Below are positions 1 to 6,910 of a stretch of 26,032 nt of DNA, in pieces; within the stretch, counting starts at the first letter, position 1, and the number at the start of each line of letters is the position of its first letter. Source of the stretch: Candidatus Terraquivivens yellowstonensis. Its GTDB lineage: Archaea > Thermoproteota > Nitrososphaeria_A > Caldarchaeales > Wolframiiraptoraceae. A program made the translations under genes and the position numbers. A model generated the notes under the pieces. That model saw only the letters and a program-made list of their open reading frames with translations. It had not been told where the DNA came from and made no database searches. The stretch is from positions 1 to 26,032 of the forward strand of contig JAKCEW010000012.1 of assembly GCA_023539445.1 (NCBI GenBank), written 5' to 3'.

Positions 1-194
1 TTCGTTTGTTCCGGACCCTGCCCCGTAGAATACCCATAAAACAAACACCACCTTTTTTTGTCAACATCCGACTCAAAGCCCCTATTGTAATTCTTGAAAA
101 ACTTAAACAATAAAAAGTATTAACAACTTTCAATTGCTTATACTGAGTAGGCAAATTGAGAGCCCTTAAAACCTTTGAAAGGTACGACCTAGAT
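1..194. other. Intergenic edge region with one small palindrome
   Basis: No open frame of useful length and no tRNA-like fold is visible. The stretch is AT-rich, with a T7 run around 52-58. A 13-nt perfect palindrome (ACCTTT-G-AAAGGT, 171-183) lies 11 nt beyond the stop of the acetoacetate decarboxylase-like gene that ends at 195. It could be part of that gene's 3' end. The neighbour to the left lies outside the window. Confidence 0.5.
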
Positions 195-989
195 TTAGAA
201 GCCCTCCATTTTAGCTACGCTTCTTAGCGACTTAGCCTTCAGCAACATGTTAAAGTAGTAACCTTTAACCTCACCAACGGGCCTGAAGGCATCCAGCTCG
301 TCGTTGAACCCGCCGCCTATGGATATGCCTCCTTTACCTTCCCAAGCCTCTATATCGGCCTCGCCGACGAATTCGACGAGCTCGTTAACACCTCCTAAAC
401 TCGGCGCTATATCCGCGAAGTACCTAGGCAGGATGAAGGGATACTCTCCGAGTAGCGGCAGCTTCTTCGATGGGTTTTCCTGTTCCAACTCAACCCTTAT
501 GCTGTACAAACCGTAACCGTACCTCATGGCATAGCCTCCTAACTTCATGCCCTTTTTCGGTCTGTTGAGTGCCGGAAGCATCGGATGGAGCCTAGTAATC
601 GCAAGCCTCGCAAGCTTCTTGGGCCATCCTGCGAGTAAACCTCTGAGTAAAGCAACATCATTGTCCACCCACATGTACGGACAGTAGGCATATGTATTTC
701 CTTCATGCTTGACCTTTAGGAAGAAAGCCGCCTCTCCATACTGGACCATATCCGGTGCTTCGATGTTGACCTCTGCGGCGTTAGGACTCCAAGATACTAC
801 GTCCACCAAGTACGCGAGGACTTCGCCATTGTCTAACTCTAAGGGCTTTGGAACAACGTCTTTTAAAAACTCCAAGCTAGCTTTGTAGTGCACCGCTAAG
901 CCGCTCAGAGCGTAATGCCAAGGCCCCTTCGGTACTAAGGCTGACTTACCCGAGCGGGTAAAAGGTCCAGACCAAAAGCCTGCGAGCAT
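195..989 (-). CDS. Acetoacetate decarboxylase family protein
   Basis: This 264-residue protein belongs to the acetoacetate decarboxylase (ADC) superfamily, whose members use a Schiff-base lysine to decarboxylate acetoacetate or to act on related keto acids. The diagnostic GWPKK is present, with K124 and K125 matching the catalytic lysine pair of clostridial ADC. Length is normal for the family (about 245-265). The preceding LLRG region differs from the classical GRE segment, so the true substrate may not be acetoacetate. The start is ATG at 989, with a TATA-like box at 1020-1028 on this strand, giving a leader of a few nt. It follows the C_GCAxxG_C_C gene by 33 nt on the same strand. No acetone/butanol pathway genes (thiolase, CoA transferase) lie in the window, so the pathway is not shown. 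Family assignment is secure; substrate is open. Confidence 0.85.
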   Translation of the reverse strand: MLAGFWSGPFTRSGKSALVPKGPWHYALSGLAVHYKASLEFLKDVVPKPLELDNGEVLAYLVDVVSWSPNAAEVNIEAPDMVQYGEAAFFLKVKHEGNTYAYCPYMWVDNDVALLRGLLAGWPKKLARLAITRLHPMLPALNRPKKGMKLGGYAMRYGYGLYSIRVELEQENPSKKLPLLGEYPFILPRYFADIAPSLGGVNELVEFVGEADIEAWEGKGGISIGGGFNDELDAFRPVGEVKGYYFNMLLKAKSLRSVAKMEGF

Positions 990-1019
990 ATTCCATCATC
1001 ATTTCTTACTATGAAGGTT

Positions 1020-1028
1020 GTATTAAAC
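1020..1028 (-). promoter_or_regulatory. TATA-like box for the ADC-family gene
   Basis: GTTTAATAC on the minus strand, overlapping the stop codon of the upstream gene. Its centre lies about 35 nt from the ATG at 989, which predicts a leader of roughly 9 nt. Weak consensus. Confidence 0.35.
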
Positions 1029-1529
1029 ATTGAAACTTTCTTTTACGATATGCCTTGCGGCTATCTCGGCGGCCTTCGCCATCACGTCGGCGCACTTATT
1101 CATCGCCCCAGATTCGCTAAAAATCTTCAGATCCTCGGGGTTTCTTAAGTCATAAACCCTACCAAAAAGCCTCAGATGTATATCCTTGCACCTGACACTA
1201 CCATAAACTTGCTTAAACTCATCGTATATCTTGATCGAGAGCTCCATGCATTTTGAGTAATCCTTAGACTCGCCCGTCCTTTCCAACTTTCTCCTACCAC
1301 AGAGCATGCCGACGAACAATAAGGCTCCTAGCAACGCTCCGCATACCTCTCCGCCTCTCGCGACGCCACCAGCAAGCGGTGTTGCCGCTCTGAAGACGTT
1401 ATGATCCACCACACCGAAGGTCTCCTGAAGGGCCTTCAGGGTCATCTGTGGACAACCGCTAAACTCCTCACCAAGATACTTGGCAAGTTTTGCGGCCCTG
1501 CTCGGCAGGTCGTTTGCTTTCTGGCACAT
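1023..1529 (-). CDS. C_GCAxxG_C_C family redox-type protein
   Basis: The 168-residue protein matches the C_GCAxxG_C_C family, small proteins with conserved cysteines predicted to be redox-active or to bind a cofactor. The name-giving core is visible as EVCGALLGALLFVG near residues 81-94. An upstream cysteine sits in GCPQM (about residue 26), one follows in MLCG, one in VRCKD, and a last one in MNKCAD. The family is often found near oxidoreductases and transporters and has no proven reaction. Start is ATG at 1529 with a TATA box (CTTATATTG) centred 27 nt upstream, so the message is probably leaderless and independent of the primase gene that ends 46 nt upstream. The ADC-family gene follows after 33 nt. 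No signal peptide or membrane segment is obvious; the hydrophobic stretch around the core motif is the conserved helix. Confidence 0.8.
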   Translation of the reverse strand: MCQKANDLPSRAAKLAKYLGEEFSGCPQMTLKALQETFGVVDHNVFRAATPLAGGVARGGEVCGALLGALLFVGMLCGRRKLERTGESKDYSKCMELSIKIYDEFKQVYGSVRCKDIHLRLFGRVYDLRNPEDLKIFSESGAMNKCADVMAKAAEIAARHIVKESFNV

Positions 1530-1551
1530 GAGGGTATGAAAAACGAATGCA

Positions 1552-1560
1552 CAATATAAG
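1552..1560 (-). promoter_or_regulatory. TATA box for the C_GCAxxG_C_C gene
   Basis: CTTATATTG on the minus strand, centred 27 nt upstream of the ATG at 1529, the spacing expected for a leaderless archaeal transcript. Confidence 0.5.
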
Positions 1561-1575
1561 ATTATGCCAATTCCG

Positions 1576-2448
1576 TTATGGGTAATTCTCCAACCTCTTC
1601 ATCATATCGAGTATCTCCTCGTCAAGCGGCCTGTGCTTTCTCCTTCGGGGCCTGCCTGCGATGTATGGCCCGATCTTCATGAAGGCCTTCTCCGCTAACT
1701 CATCACCCTCTCCCGGTGAAAACCTTCTCCAAGCGTTCGGGAAGTGCTGAAAGGATTCGGGGGATGTCCAGTCGATGCTAAACTCGGAGAGGTTCTCGGG
1801 TAAGACGCAAACGGCAACGCGGTCAACATCCCTATGGAACGAGAGGGGCGCTGTGAAGACTCTTTGAATGTCTATTATTGCCTCAACGACCGCCCCGCCT
1901 CCTGGCTCGAGCATACTTGCGATAAACTTCGTTACAGAATACGATATATCAATCGGATCAATTCTCCTCCTTATCTCCTCGCTGAATGCATTTTGGTGAA
2001 TGTGAACATGCGCGCCTCTACCGCTCCACTTAAAGAAGACGGAATTAACTATTCCGTATTTCTCCAGCAGTTTGATGACTTGCATGGCCTTCTCGAGGAC
2101 GCCCCTCCAATCTCCGTCCTTGGAATCTATGTCCAAGGTTGGGGAGGATGCGATAATGTTTTTCCTGTCAACGACGTCCTCCCTTGATCTGAGACTCCGG
2201 TAAACATGCGCCGATGCGTATATTGCCCTCGGCCTATACCTAGTGTTCTCAGAGAGCAATTTTTGAACATCGTCCTCCGAGAATATTCTCAACGGCCTCC
2301 TGTAAGTATCGTACCTGAGTATGATTTTCTTTCCTTTTTCGTCAAGCTCTTCGCAGTGTAATGCGACCCAGCGATTAGTGCAGTATTCAGCAATCTCATG
2401 CTTCACGTCCTTTCGGGAGTAATGCTCCAGTATCTTCTCCCATTTCAT
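1576..2448 (-). CDS. PriS-like archaeo-eukaryotic primase
   Basis: This 290-residue protein belongs to the archaeo-eukaryotic primase (AEP) superfamily and resembles the small catalytic subunit PriS. The metal-binding DxD is in TLDIDS (D106, D108). The second motif is SGRGAHVHIH (142-151; H147, H149 in the sxGxGxH position). The third acidic and basic region is IIDIQRVFTAPLSFH (191-205), aligning with the VTIDVKRLIRxPxSLHGK block of true PriS. Two things differ. The cysteine zinc knuckle that PriS carries after the DxD motif is absent, and the SLHGKSGL element has become SFHRDVDR. It is also shorter than PriS (about 330-350). It looks like a catalytically intact paralogue rather than the replicative primase. 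ATG at 2448 abuts the stop of the KaiC-like gene with zero spacing and a GGAGG Shine-Dalgarno inside that gene, so the two are translationally coupled. A role in repair or specialised priming is inference. Confidence 0.75.
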   Translation of the reverse strand: MKWEKILEHYSRKDVKHEIAEYCTNRWVALHCEELDEKGKKIILRYDTYRRPLRIFSEDDVQKLLSENTRYRPRAIYASAHVYRSLRSREDVVDRKNIIASSPTLDIDSKDGDWRGVLEKAMQVIKLLEKYGIVNSVFFKWSGRGAHVHIHQNAFSEEIRRRIDPIDISYSVTKFIASMLEPGGGAVVEAIIDIQRVFTAPLSFHRDVDRVAVCVLPENLSEFSIDWTSPESFQHFPNAWRRFSPGEGDELAEKAFMKIGPYIAGRPRRRKHRPLDEEILDMMKRLENYP

Positions 2449-3297
2449 TCAAAGAATCCCCTCCGACTTCCTCTTAGCTTCGAGTATCTTTCTTAAGACT
2501 TCTGGAGGGAGCTTGTAGTCCTCGGCTCTCATCTCTACCCTTCGCAAAACCACCATACCAACGCCGGGCTTCACATCGATCTCATGCAAGTACCTACTGT
2601 GATTCGTCTGTCTCATCTTCTCGATTATCACAAACCTTTTCAGTTCGCCCCCTCTCAATAGCCTCCTGAATCTGATTATCCCATCTGCTATGTGCTCAAT
2701 CCCCCATCCAAAGCTCTCGGCAGTCGTTATCGCGTATTGACTGACTGCCAAGATCGTGAAGTTCCACTTTGAGAGTACCTTTTTTATGAAGTAGCTATAC
2801 CTCCTAGCCATCGCGGGCTTGTCAAGCCAGAAGGCCGATAGGCTGTCTACCGCTACTCTCGCCCTACCGTAGCCGAGCTCCTTCTTCGCCTCGATTATCT
2901 TGCTGACGAGTGCTTCTGGGTCGAGGTTTTGGAGGCTCCACCTATCTTCCCTACCCATTAGTGCATCTATTATGATCAGTTTCCCGTCATTCATCGCATC
3001 CCCAAATCTCATGCCGAACTGCGATGCCTGTCTTATTATCGACTCTCTGCTCTCCTCGGTCGTGATATAGATGCACTTATCGCCTTCGATTATTCCTTGG
3101 TTGATGAAGTGTATGGAGAATATCGTCTTTCCGCAACCGGGCTCCCCTGTTACGGCTACGAAGAAATCTTCCGGAATCCCACCTTCCAACAGTTCATCCA
3201 TCCCTGCTACGCCTGTCTTTAACCTCTTGACCTCGCTCGCCAACCCAGAGTAGATGATGCATAGGATGAGATAAATGTCGCTCTCGTTATCTTGCAC
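2449..3297 (-). CDS. KaiC-like RecA-superfamily ATPase
   Basis: A single-domain KaiC/RadA-like ATPase of 282 residues. Walker A is GEPGCGKT (51-58), followed by the TTEES segment (79-83) with the paired glutamates typical of KaiC, and Walker B is RVAVDSLSAF with D151. The N-terminal KRLKTGVAGMDELLEGG is the standard KaiC lead-in. No second ATPase domain and no N-terminal DNA-binding domain are seen, so this is neither RadA nor cyanobacterial KaiC. Archaea carry many such stand-alone proteins of mostly unknown function; some act in signalling, others with DNA. The first codon is GTG at 3297, fitting a TATA box centred 28 nt upstream (leaderless). An alternative is TTG at 3243, which starts close to the conserved domain. 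Coupled directly to the downstream PriS-like primase, which suggests DNA repair or replication, by context only. Confidence 0.8.
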   Translation of the reverse strand: MQDNESDIYLILCIIYSGLASEVKRLKTGVAGMDELLEGGIPEDFFVAVTGEPGCGKTIFSIHFINQGIIEGDKCIYITTEESRESIIRQASQFGMRFGDAMNDGKLIIIDALMGREDRWSLQNLDPEALVSKIIEAKKELGYGRARVAVDSLSAFWLDKPAMARRYSYFIKKVLSKWNFTILAVSQYAITTAESFGWGIEHIADGIIRFRRLLRGGELKRFVIIEKMRQTNHSRYLHEIDVKPGVGMVVLRRVEMRAEDYKLPPEVLRKILEAKRKSEGIL

Positions 3298-3320
3298 TAT
3301 CTTTAAGCTTTGGCTATACG

Positions 3321-3328
3321 TTTATATT
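3321..3328. promoter_or_regulatory. Shared TATA box, trpS (plus) and KaiC-like gene (minus)
   Basis: TTTATATT reads as AATATAAA on the other strand and is the only TATA candidate between the two divergent genes. On the plus strand it predicts a start site near 3351, just before the GGTG preceding the trpS TTG at 3365. On the minus strand it predicts a start near 3299, two nt before the GTG at 3297. Confidence 0.55.
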
Positions 3329-3353
3329 TTTAGGTTTGAAGGACTTCTTCAAA

Positions 3354-3357
3354 GGTG
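3354..3357 (+). promoter_or_regulatory. Shine-Dalgarno that decides the trpS start
   Basis: GGTG within AAAGGTG, spaced seven nt from the TTG at 3365. Together with the TATA position it selects TTG over the upstream ATG at 3275. Confidence 0.5.
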
Positions 3358-3364
3358 TAAAAGA

Positions 3365-4468
3365 TTGTCGGACGGCAGAAGGCCGATAGACCCGTGGAAC
3401 TCAACACTCCCAGCAGATTATGAAACATTGATGGTGGAATTTGGGATAGAGCCTATGACAGACGAGCTTATCTCCGCCTTTCCATCAACCCACAGGCTAC
3501 TGAGGAGGAAGGTCGAGTTTGGCCACAGAGACCTTCCGAGGATTGTGGAGAGTATAAGAAAGAATGAGGCATACGCCGTCATGAGCGGGATAAAGCCGAC
3601 GGGCGAATTCCATCTTGGCACGATGATGACTGCAGAGGAAATCATATTTTATCAGAGTCTCTCGGATAAGGCCGTAGCCCACTATTGCATAGCGGACCTC
3701 GAGGCGCTCGCGGACAACGGCATACCTCTCGAGGAATCGCATAAGATAGCTATAGGGAATGTCGCGGACCTTCTTGCGCTTGGATTGGACTATAAGAGGG
3801 CTTACATATACAAGCAGTCCGAAGAAAAGCTAGTCCAGAAGATGGCGTTCATATTCTCGACGGCCGTAACGTTTAACATGCTAGAGGCGATTTACGGCCC
3901 TAAGCAGATCAAGTATTATCTGTCTGCCCTAATCCAGGTTGGGGACATAATGTTGCCCCAAACCGAGGAGCACGGTGGCCCGAAACCCGTCCTCGTACCG
4001 GTAGGCATCGACCAAGACCCGCACATCAGGCTCTCTAGGGACATTGCCAAGAAGTTTAAGTTCGTACCTCCAAGTGCCGTCTTCCATAAGCTGACGAAGT
4101 CTCTTTTGGGCGAGGAGAAGATGTCTAAGAGGAACCCGATGAGTATGATGACGTTATCGGACGACCCGAAGCTGGCTGAGAGAAAAGTCTGGTCAGCCCT
4201 TACTGGCGGCAGGGGGACTGTCGAAGAGCAACGAAAGCTTGGTGGCGAGCCCGAGAAGTGCATAGTCTTTGAACTCATGACCAACCACTTCATCGACGAC
4301 GATGATGAGCTGAGGAACATTTACTGGGAATGTAAGACTGGCATCAGGCTGTGCGGAGACTGCAAGTCTCAACTTGCGGGCATAGTCTCGAGTTTCTTGA
4401 TCAGGCATCAACAAAAAAGAGAGGAGCTCATGGACCTCGCAAGGAGCATATTGGAGGATAAGAGATGA
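3365..4468 (+). CDS. trpS: Tryptophanyl-tRNA synthetase
   Basis: Class I aminoacyl-tRNA synthetase that charges tRNA-Trp. With the start chosen here it has 367 residues. The HIGH-type signature is PTGEFHLG (78-85) and the KMSKS-type loop is KMSKRN (252-257). The region around VPVGIDQDPHIRLSRDIA is the typical TrpRS active-site segment of the archaeal/eukaryotic type, and IDPW near the N-terminus matches the archaeal family. The open frame extends upstream to an ATG at 3275, but that start lies upstream of the TATA box at 3321-3328, so it cannot be on this transcript. TTG at 3365 has GGTG (3354-3357) seven nt upstream and sits about 14 nt after the predicted start site. The gene overlaps map by ATGA at its 3' end, so the two are co-translated. 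Confidence 0.93.
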   Translation: MSDGRRPIDPWNSTLPADYETLMVEFGIEPMTDELISAFPSTHRLLRRKVEFGHRDLPRIVESIRKNEAYAVMSGIKPTGEFHLGTMMTAEEIIFYQSLSDKAVAHYCIADLEALADNGIPLEESHKIAIGNVADLLALGLDYKRAYIYKQSEEKLVQKMAFIFSTAVTFNMLEAIYGPKQIKYYLSALIQVGDIMLPQTEEHGGPKPVLVPVGIDQDPHIRLSRDIAKKFKFVPPSAVFHKLTKSLLGEEKMSKRNPMSMMTLSDDPKLAERKVWSALTGGRGTVEEQRKLGGEPEKCIVFELMTNHFIDDDDELRNIYWECKTGIRLCGDCKSQLAGIVSSFLIRHQQKREELMDLARSILEDKR

Positions 4469-5367
4469 ACGAAGAAGGACTTGACCTACTGATACAAGCC
4501 GGAAGGATAGCGGCCCGCGTAAAAGAAAGGGCTTACAGCTTGGTAAAGGAGGGCGTTAGGCTGATAGAGATATGCGAGGCGGTCGAAACGATGATAGAAT
4601 CCGAGGGCGGAAGGCCTGCCTTCCCTTGCAACGTTTGCGTGGACGAGGTTGCGGCCCACTACTCGCCACTGCCGAATGATCAGTCCACAGTGCCTCCGAA
4701 CGCGCTTGTCAAAATAGACCTGGGCGTGCACCTAGACGGCTACATAGTCGACACAGCGATAAGCGTTTCGCTCTCGAAGGAAAAGCAGTCGCTCGTGTCT
4801 ACGGCCGAGGAGGCATTACGCGCGGCCGTAAAATTCATAAGGGCAGGTACGAGGATTGGCGAGATAGGTGCTGTAATTCAGAGCACCATACAAAAGGCCG
4901 GGTTTAAGCCGATCAGGAATCTTACGGGCCATGAGATATCGAGGTACAACCTTCACGGCGGGGCATCAATACCGAACGTTGCTATACCGGACCCAAGAAG
5001 GGTTGCTAAGGGAGCTGTCTATGCGATAGAGCCTTTCGTAAGCTTCGCGAACGCCGCCGGTAGTGTGGTAAACGCGGACCTATCTACGATATTCATGCTG
5101 GATATCAAAAAGGTTCCGGTGGCGAAGTTAAAGCCGGATGAAAAGGCTCTTGTCGAGTACATAGCGGAGAACTTTAAGGGCCTGCCGTACTCGCCGAGGT
5201 GGTTACGCGGGTCAAAAATTCCAGAGATCTTAAGCGTCCATGAAAGGCTCGTTAAGACCGGCAGGATTCACAAGTATCCAGTGCTCGTTGAGAAGACGAG
5301 ACAGCCGGTGGCGCAGGCAGAATGTACGGTGTACGTGGAAGAGGACGGGTGCAAGGTATTAACTTAG
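4465..5367 (+). CDS. map: Methionine aminopeptidase, type II
   Basis: Removes the initiator methionine from nascent proteins, using a dinuclear metal centre. The 300-residue length and layout fit archaeal type II MetAP. All five metal ligands are in place: D85 (KIDLG), D96 (YIVDTA), H156 (LTGHEI), E189 (AIEPF) and E286 (QAECT). The two substrate-side histidines are also present (H65 in AAHYS and H164 in NLHGG). The roughly 60-residue helical insertion typical of type II lies after E189, with the winged-helix-like segment around KYPVL. ATG at 4465 overlaps the trpS stop by four nt (ATGA). The 3' end overlaps the convergent zinc-ribbon gene by nine nt. A housekeeping gene with no unusual features. 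Confidence 0.94.
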   Translation: MNEEGLDLLIQAGRIAARVKERAYSLVKEGVRLIEICEAVETMIESEGGRPAFPCNVCVDEVAAHYSPLPNDQSTVPPNALVKIDLGVHLDGYIVDTAISVSLSKEKQSLVSTAEEALRAAVKFIRAGTRIGEIGAVIQSTIQKAGFKPIRNLTGHEISRYNLHGGASIPNVAIPDPRRVAKGAVYAIEPFVSFANAAGSVVNADLSTIFMLDIKKVPVAKLKPDEKALVEYIAENFKGLPYSPRWLRGSKIPEILSVHERLVKTGRIHKYPVLVEKTRQPVAQAECTVYVEEDGCKVLT

Positions 5368-5574
5368 TGTCTTCTTCTCCTTTTCCTTGACGTATATCGC
5401 CACTATCAGCATCTCATTATTTCCGCACTTGGGGCATACCTCATTCGTCTTCTTGAAAACGTAATCTTCCTCCTTAAAGGTCCGGGAGTTCTCCGTACCG
5501 CACGCAGTGCACTTCAGGAATGTCAGCGGAGGCACGTATCTCAACGCCATTTTAGAGGGCGGAAAGCTTTCCAA
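5359..5574 (-). CDS. Small archaeal zinc-ribbon protein
   Basis: A 71-residue protein with two CxxC pairs, C22/C25 (CTAC) and C47/C50 (CPKC), 21 residues apart. This is a classical zinc ribbon, followed by a lysine/glutamate-rich tail. The function is not known to me; size and charge suit a nucleic-acid- or ribosome-associated protein, which is inference. Two starts are possible. TTG at 5574 has AGGTAGGTG just upstream and a TATA box (5609-5616 on this strand) giving a 13-nt leader. ATG at 5550 would begin MALRYVPP but has no Shine-Dalgarno. The initiation signals favour TTG, while the protein pattern (conserved-looking from MALRY onward) could favour ATG. The 3' end overlaps map by nine nt in the opposite direction. 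Confidence 0.75.
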   Translation of the reverse strand: MESFPPSKMALRYVPPLTFLKCTACGTENSRTFKEEDYVFKKTNEVCPKCGNNEMLIVAIYVKEKEKKTLS

Positions 5575-5608
5575 GAATCACACCTACCTCTTGGAGACAG
5601 AGCTGCTC

Positions 5609-5616
5609 ATTATAAA
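5609..5616 (-). promoter_or_regulatory. TATA box for the zinc-ribbon gene
   Basis: TTTATAAT on the minus strand in the 53-nt gap after the DUF1512 gene. It predicts a start near 5587 and a 13-nt leader carrying AGGTG in front of the TTG at 5574. Confidence 0.45.
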
Positions 5617-5627
5617 CATTTTCTCAG

Positions 5628-6767
5628 TCAGCCTATGCCTACTGTGTTCCCTATGCCAGCAACTATTGCTGTGGAACCAGCCGGAACCTTCTCGAGCAAG
5701 ACGCTCTTTACCTTCTCGACCACGGTATCTGCAGCTTTCGCTATCGCTTCCCTCATAGGCGTTATCGCCTCGACTATCGATTCGTAGATAACGAAGGCGT
5801 ACAGCGGTATCTGTCTCTCCTTCGCTATCTCCTCTATCTTGTACTTGTCTATCCCAGGCCCTCCGATGGCGACACCCACTCCCTCAACCATCTTGCCAGA
5901 CTCGTCGCCCTCAAGCCTTAAGCCGGCATCTATCGTTATTATCAGCTTCACGTTGTCACCCTCCCTCTCGATGAGCTTCTTCACACCCTCTCCCGGTCTG
6001 CCGACGGTCCCTCCCGGTCCAGTAGCCCTAACGATCAGCACCCTCCTATTCTCGAATTCTATCTCGGATACCGTCGTATCCTTCGCTATCTCGTATCGCG
6101 CCTTTTCCTTGCCATAAGCCAGCTTAGCCACTGCTAACACACCGATACCATCGCCTATAGGTTGACCATAAGCGAAAGCATAGCTGGCAAGCCTGAGCGC
6201 CTCCGTTATCTCCATGAGTTGGGGCATCAACATCTGTAGCTGAAGTATCAGGTAGATGTTTGCCGTCCTCTTTCCGAGCAGGTAGTAATGCCTGACTATA
6301 CGGTACAGGTAGTTGGTCGTCCTTGCAACCTCCACCAAGTTTGCCAAGGTCTTAACCTTGTACTCTTCAGCAGCCGGACTCAGCTTCCTAACTTCCTCCT
6401 CAAACTTCGACTCACCGGTCTCCAGTATGTGCTCCAGCTTGTAGACTATACCGTATGGGTCCATAGATTCAGGCGCTATCACGAAAAATTCCATGAGCCT
6501 GTCTATATCCTGCGTAGGGTCCTTCTCAGGCTTTCCAATCCTCTTTATCGCGTCTATGGTCCTATCCCTTACTTCGTCCTTAACCAGCTTAAGCCTCGCT
6601 AGCTTCCTCTCTAGGTCTCTTAGCATGTAGCCGAGCTGTATCTTCTGGCTCATCGTAGGATAGAATAGGAACAACATAATGAAGGCTAGCCATATAAGCC
6701 ACACTATCGTTCCCAATCCAGTATCATTGAGGCCTGTCAACTGATTTAGGAAGAAGCCTTCCTTCAT
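5628..6767 (-). CDS. DUF1512 family archaeal membrane-anchored protein
   Basis: I recognise this 379-residue protein as DUF1512, a conserved archaeal family without an assigned function. A single hydrophobic segment near residues 20-38 (the VWLIWLAFIMLFLFYP region) should anchor it in the membrane, with the large remainder cytoplasmic. A basic helical region follows (about 45-75). A long helical middle part leads to a glycine-rich C-terminal half with ATGPGGTVGRPGEGV (about 250-264) and GVAIGGPGIDKYK (about 297-309), which look like phosphate- or ligand-binding loops although no standard P-loop is present. Start is ATG at 6767. TATA-like elements on this strand at 6786-6794 and 6801-6810 would give a leaderless or a 13-nt leader transcript respectively. 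It diverges from the GINS-mcm operon. Confidence 0.8.
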   Translation of the reverse strand: MKEGFFLNQLTGLNDTGLGTIVWLIWLAFIMLFLFYPTMSQKIQLGYMLRDLERKLARLKLVKDEVRDRTIDAIKRIGKPEKDPTQDIDRLMEFFVIAPESMDPYGIVYKLEHILETGESKFEEEVRKLSPAAEEYKVKTLANLVEVARTTNYLYRIVRHYYLLGKRTANIYLILQLQMLMPQLMEITEALRLASYAFAYGQPIGDGIGVLAVAKLAYGKEKARYEIAKDTTVSEIEFENRRVLIVRATGPGGTVGRPGEGVKKLIEREGDNVKLIITIDAGLRLEGDESGKMVEGVGVAIGGPGIDKYKIEEIAKERQIPLYAFVIYESIVEAITPMREAIAKAADTVVEKVKSVLLEKVPAGSTAIVAGIGNTVGIG

Positions 6768-6880
6768 GCTTTTTCGTTCGTGTTAGCTTTTATGGAGCCT
6801 CTTTTTAAATGTTTAGAAAAATGGGACGGAGCAAATATTCTGGTAATTCGTCCCACTTTCGGAGAACTCCTTGGAAATTA

Positions 6881-6895
6881 ACGCTTTTTAAGCGT
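6881..6895 (+). promoter_or_regulatory. TATA box of the GINS-mcm operon inside a perfect palindrome
   Basis: TTTTTAAG (6885-6892) lies about 23 nt before the ATG at 6911. It is embedded in ACGCTT-TTT-AAGCGT, a perfect 6-bp inverted repeat around a 3-nt centre. The TATA reading is likely; an operator role for the palindrome is a guess. Confidence 0.5.
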
Positions 6896-6910
6896 GTATG
6901 AAGCAATAAA

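Noticed and set aside
985-1005. ATGATGA on the minus strand upstream of the ADC-family gene, as a second C/D-box sRNA
   Set aside because: There is no CTGA at 10-14 nt downstream and no C'/D' pair; the string also lies in the promoter and leader of a real gene.
3275-3364. Longer N-terminus of TrpRS from the ATG at 3275
   Set aside because: It lies upstream of the TATA box and overlaps the divergent KaiC-like gene; the added residues do not resemble TrpRS.
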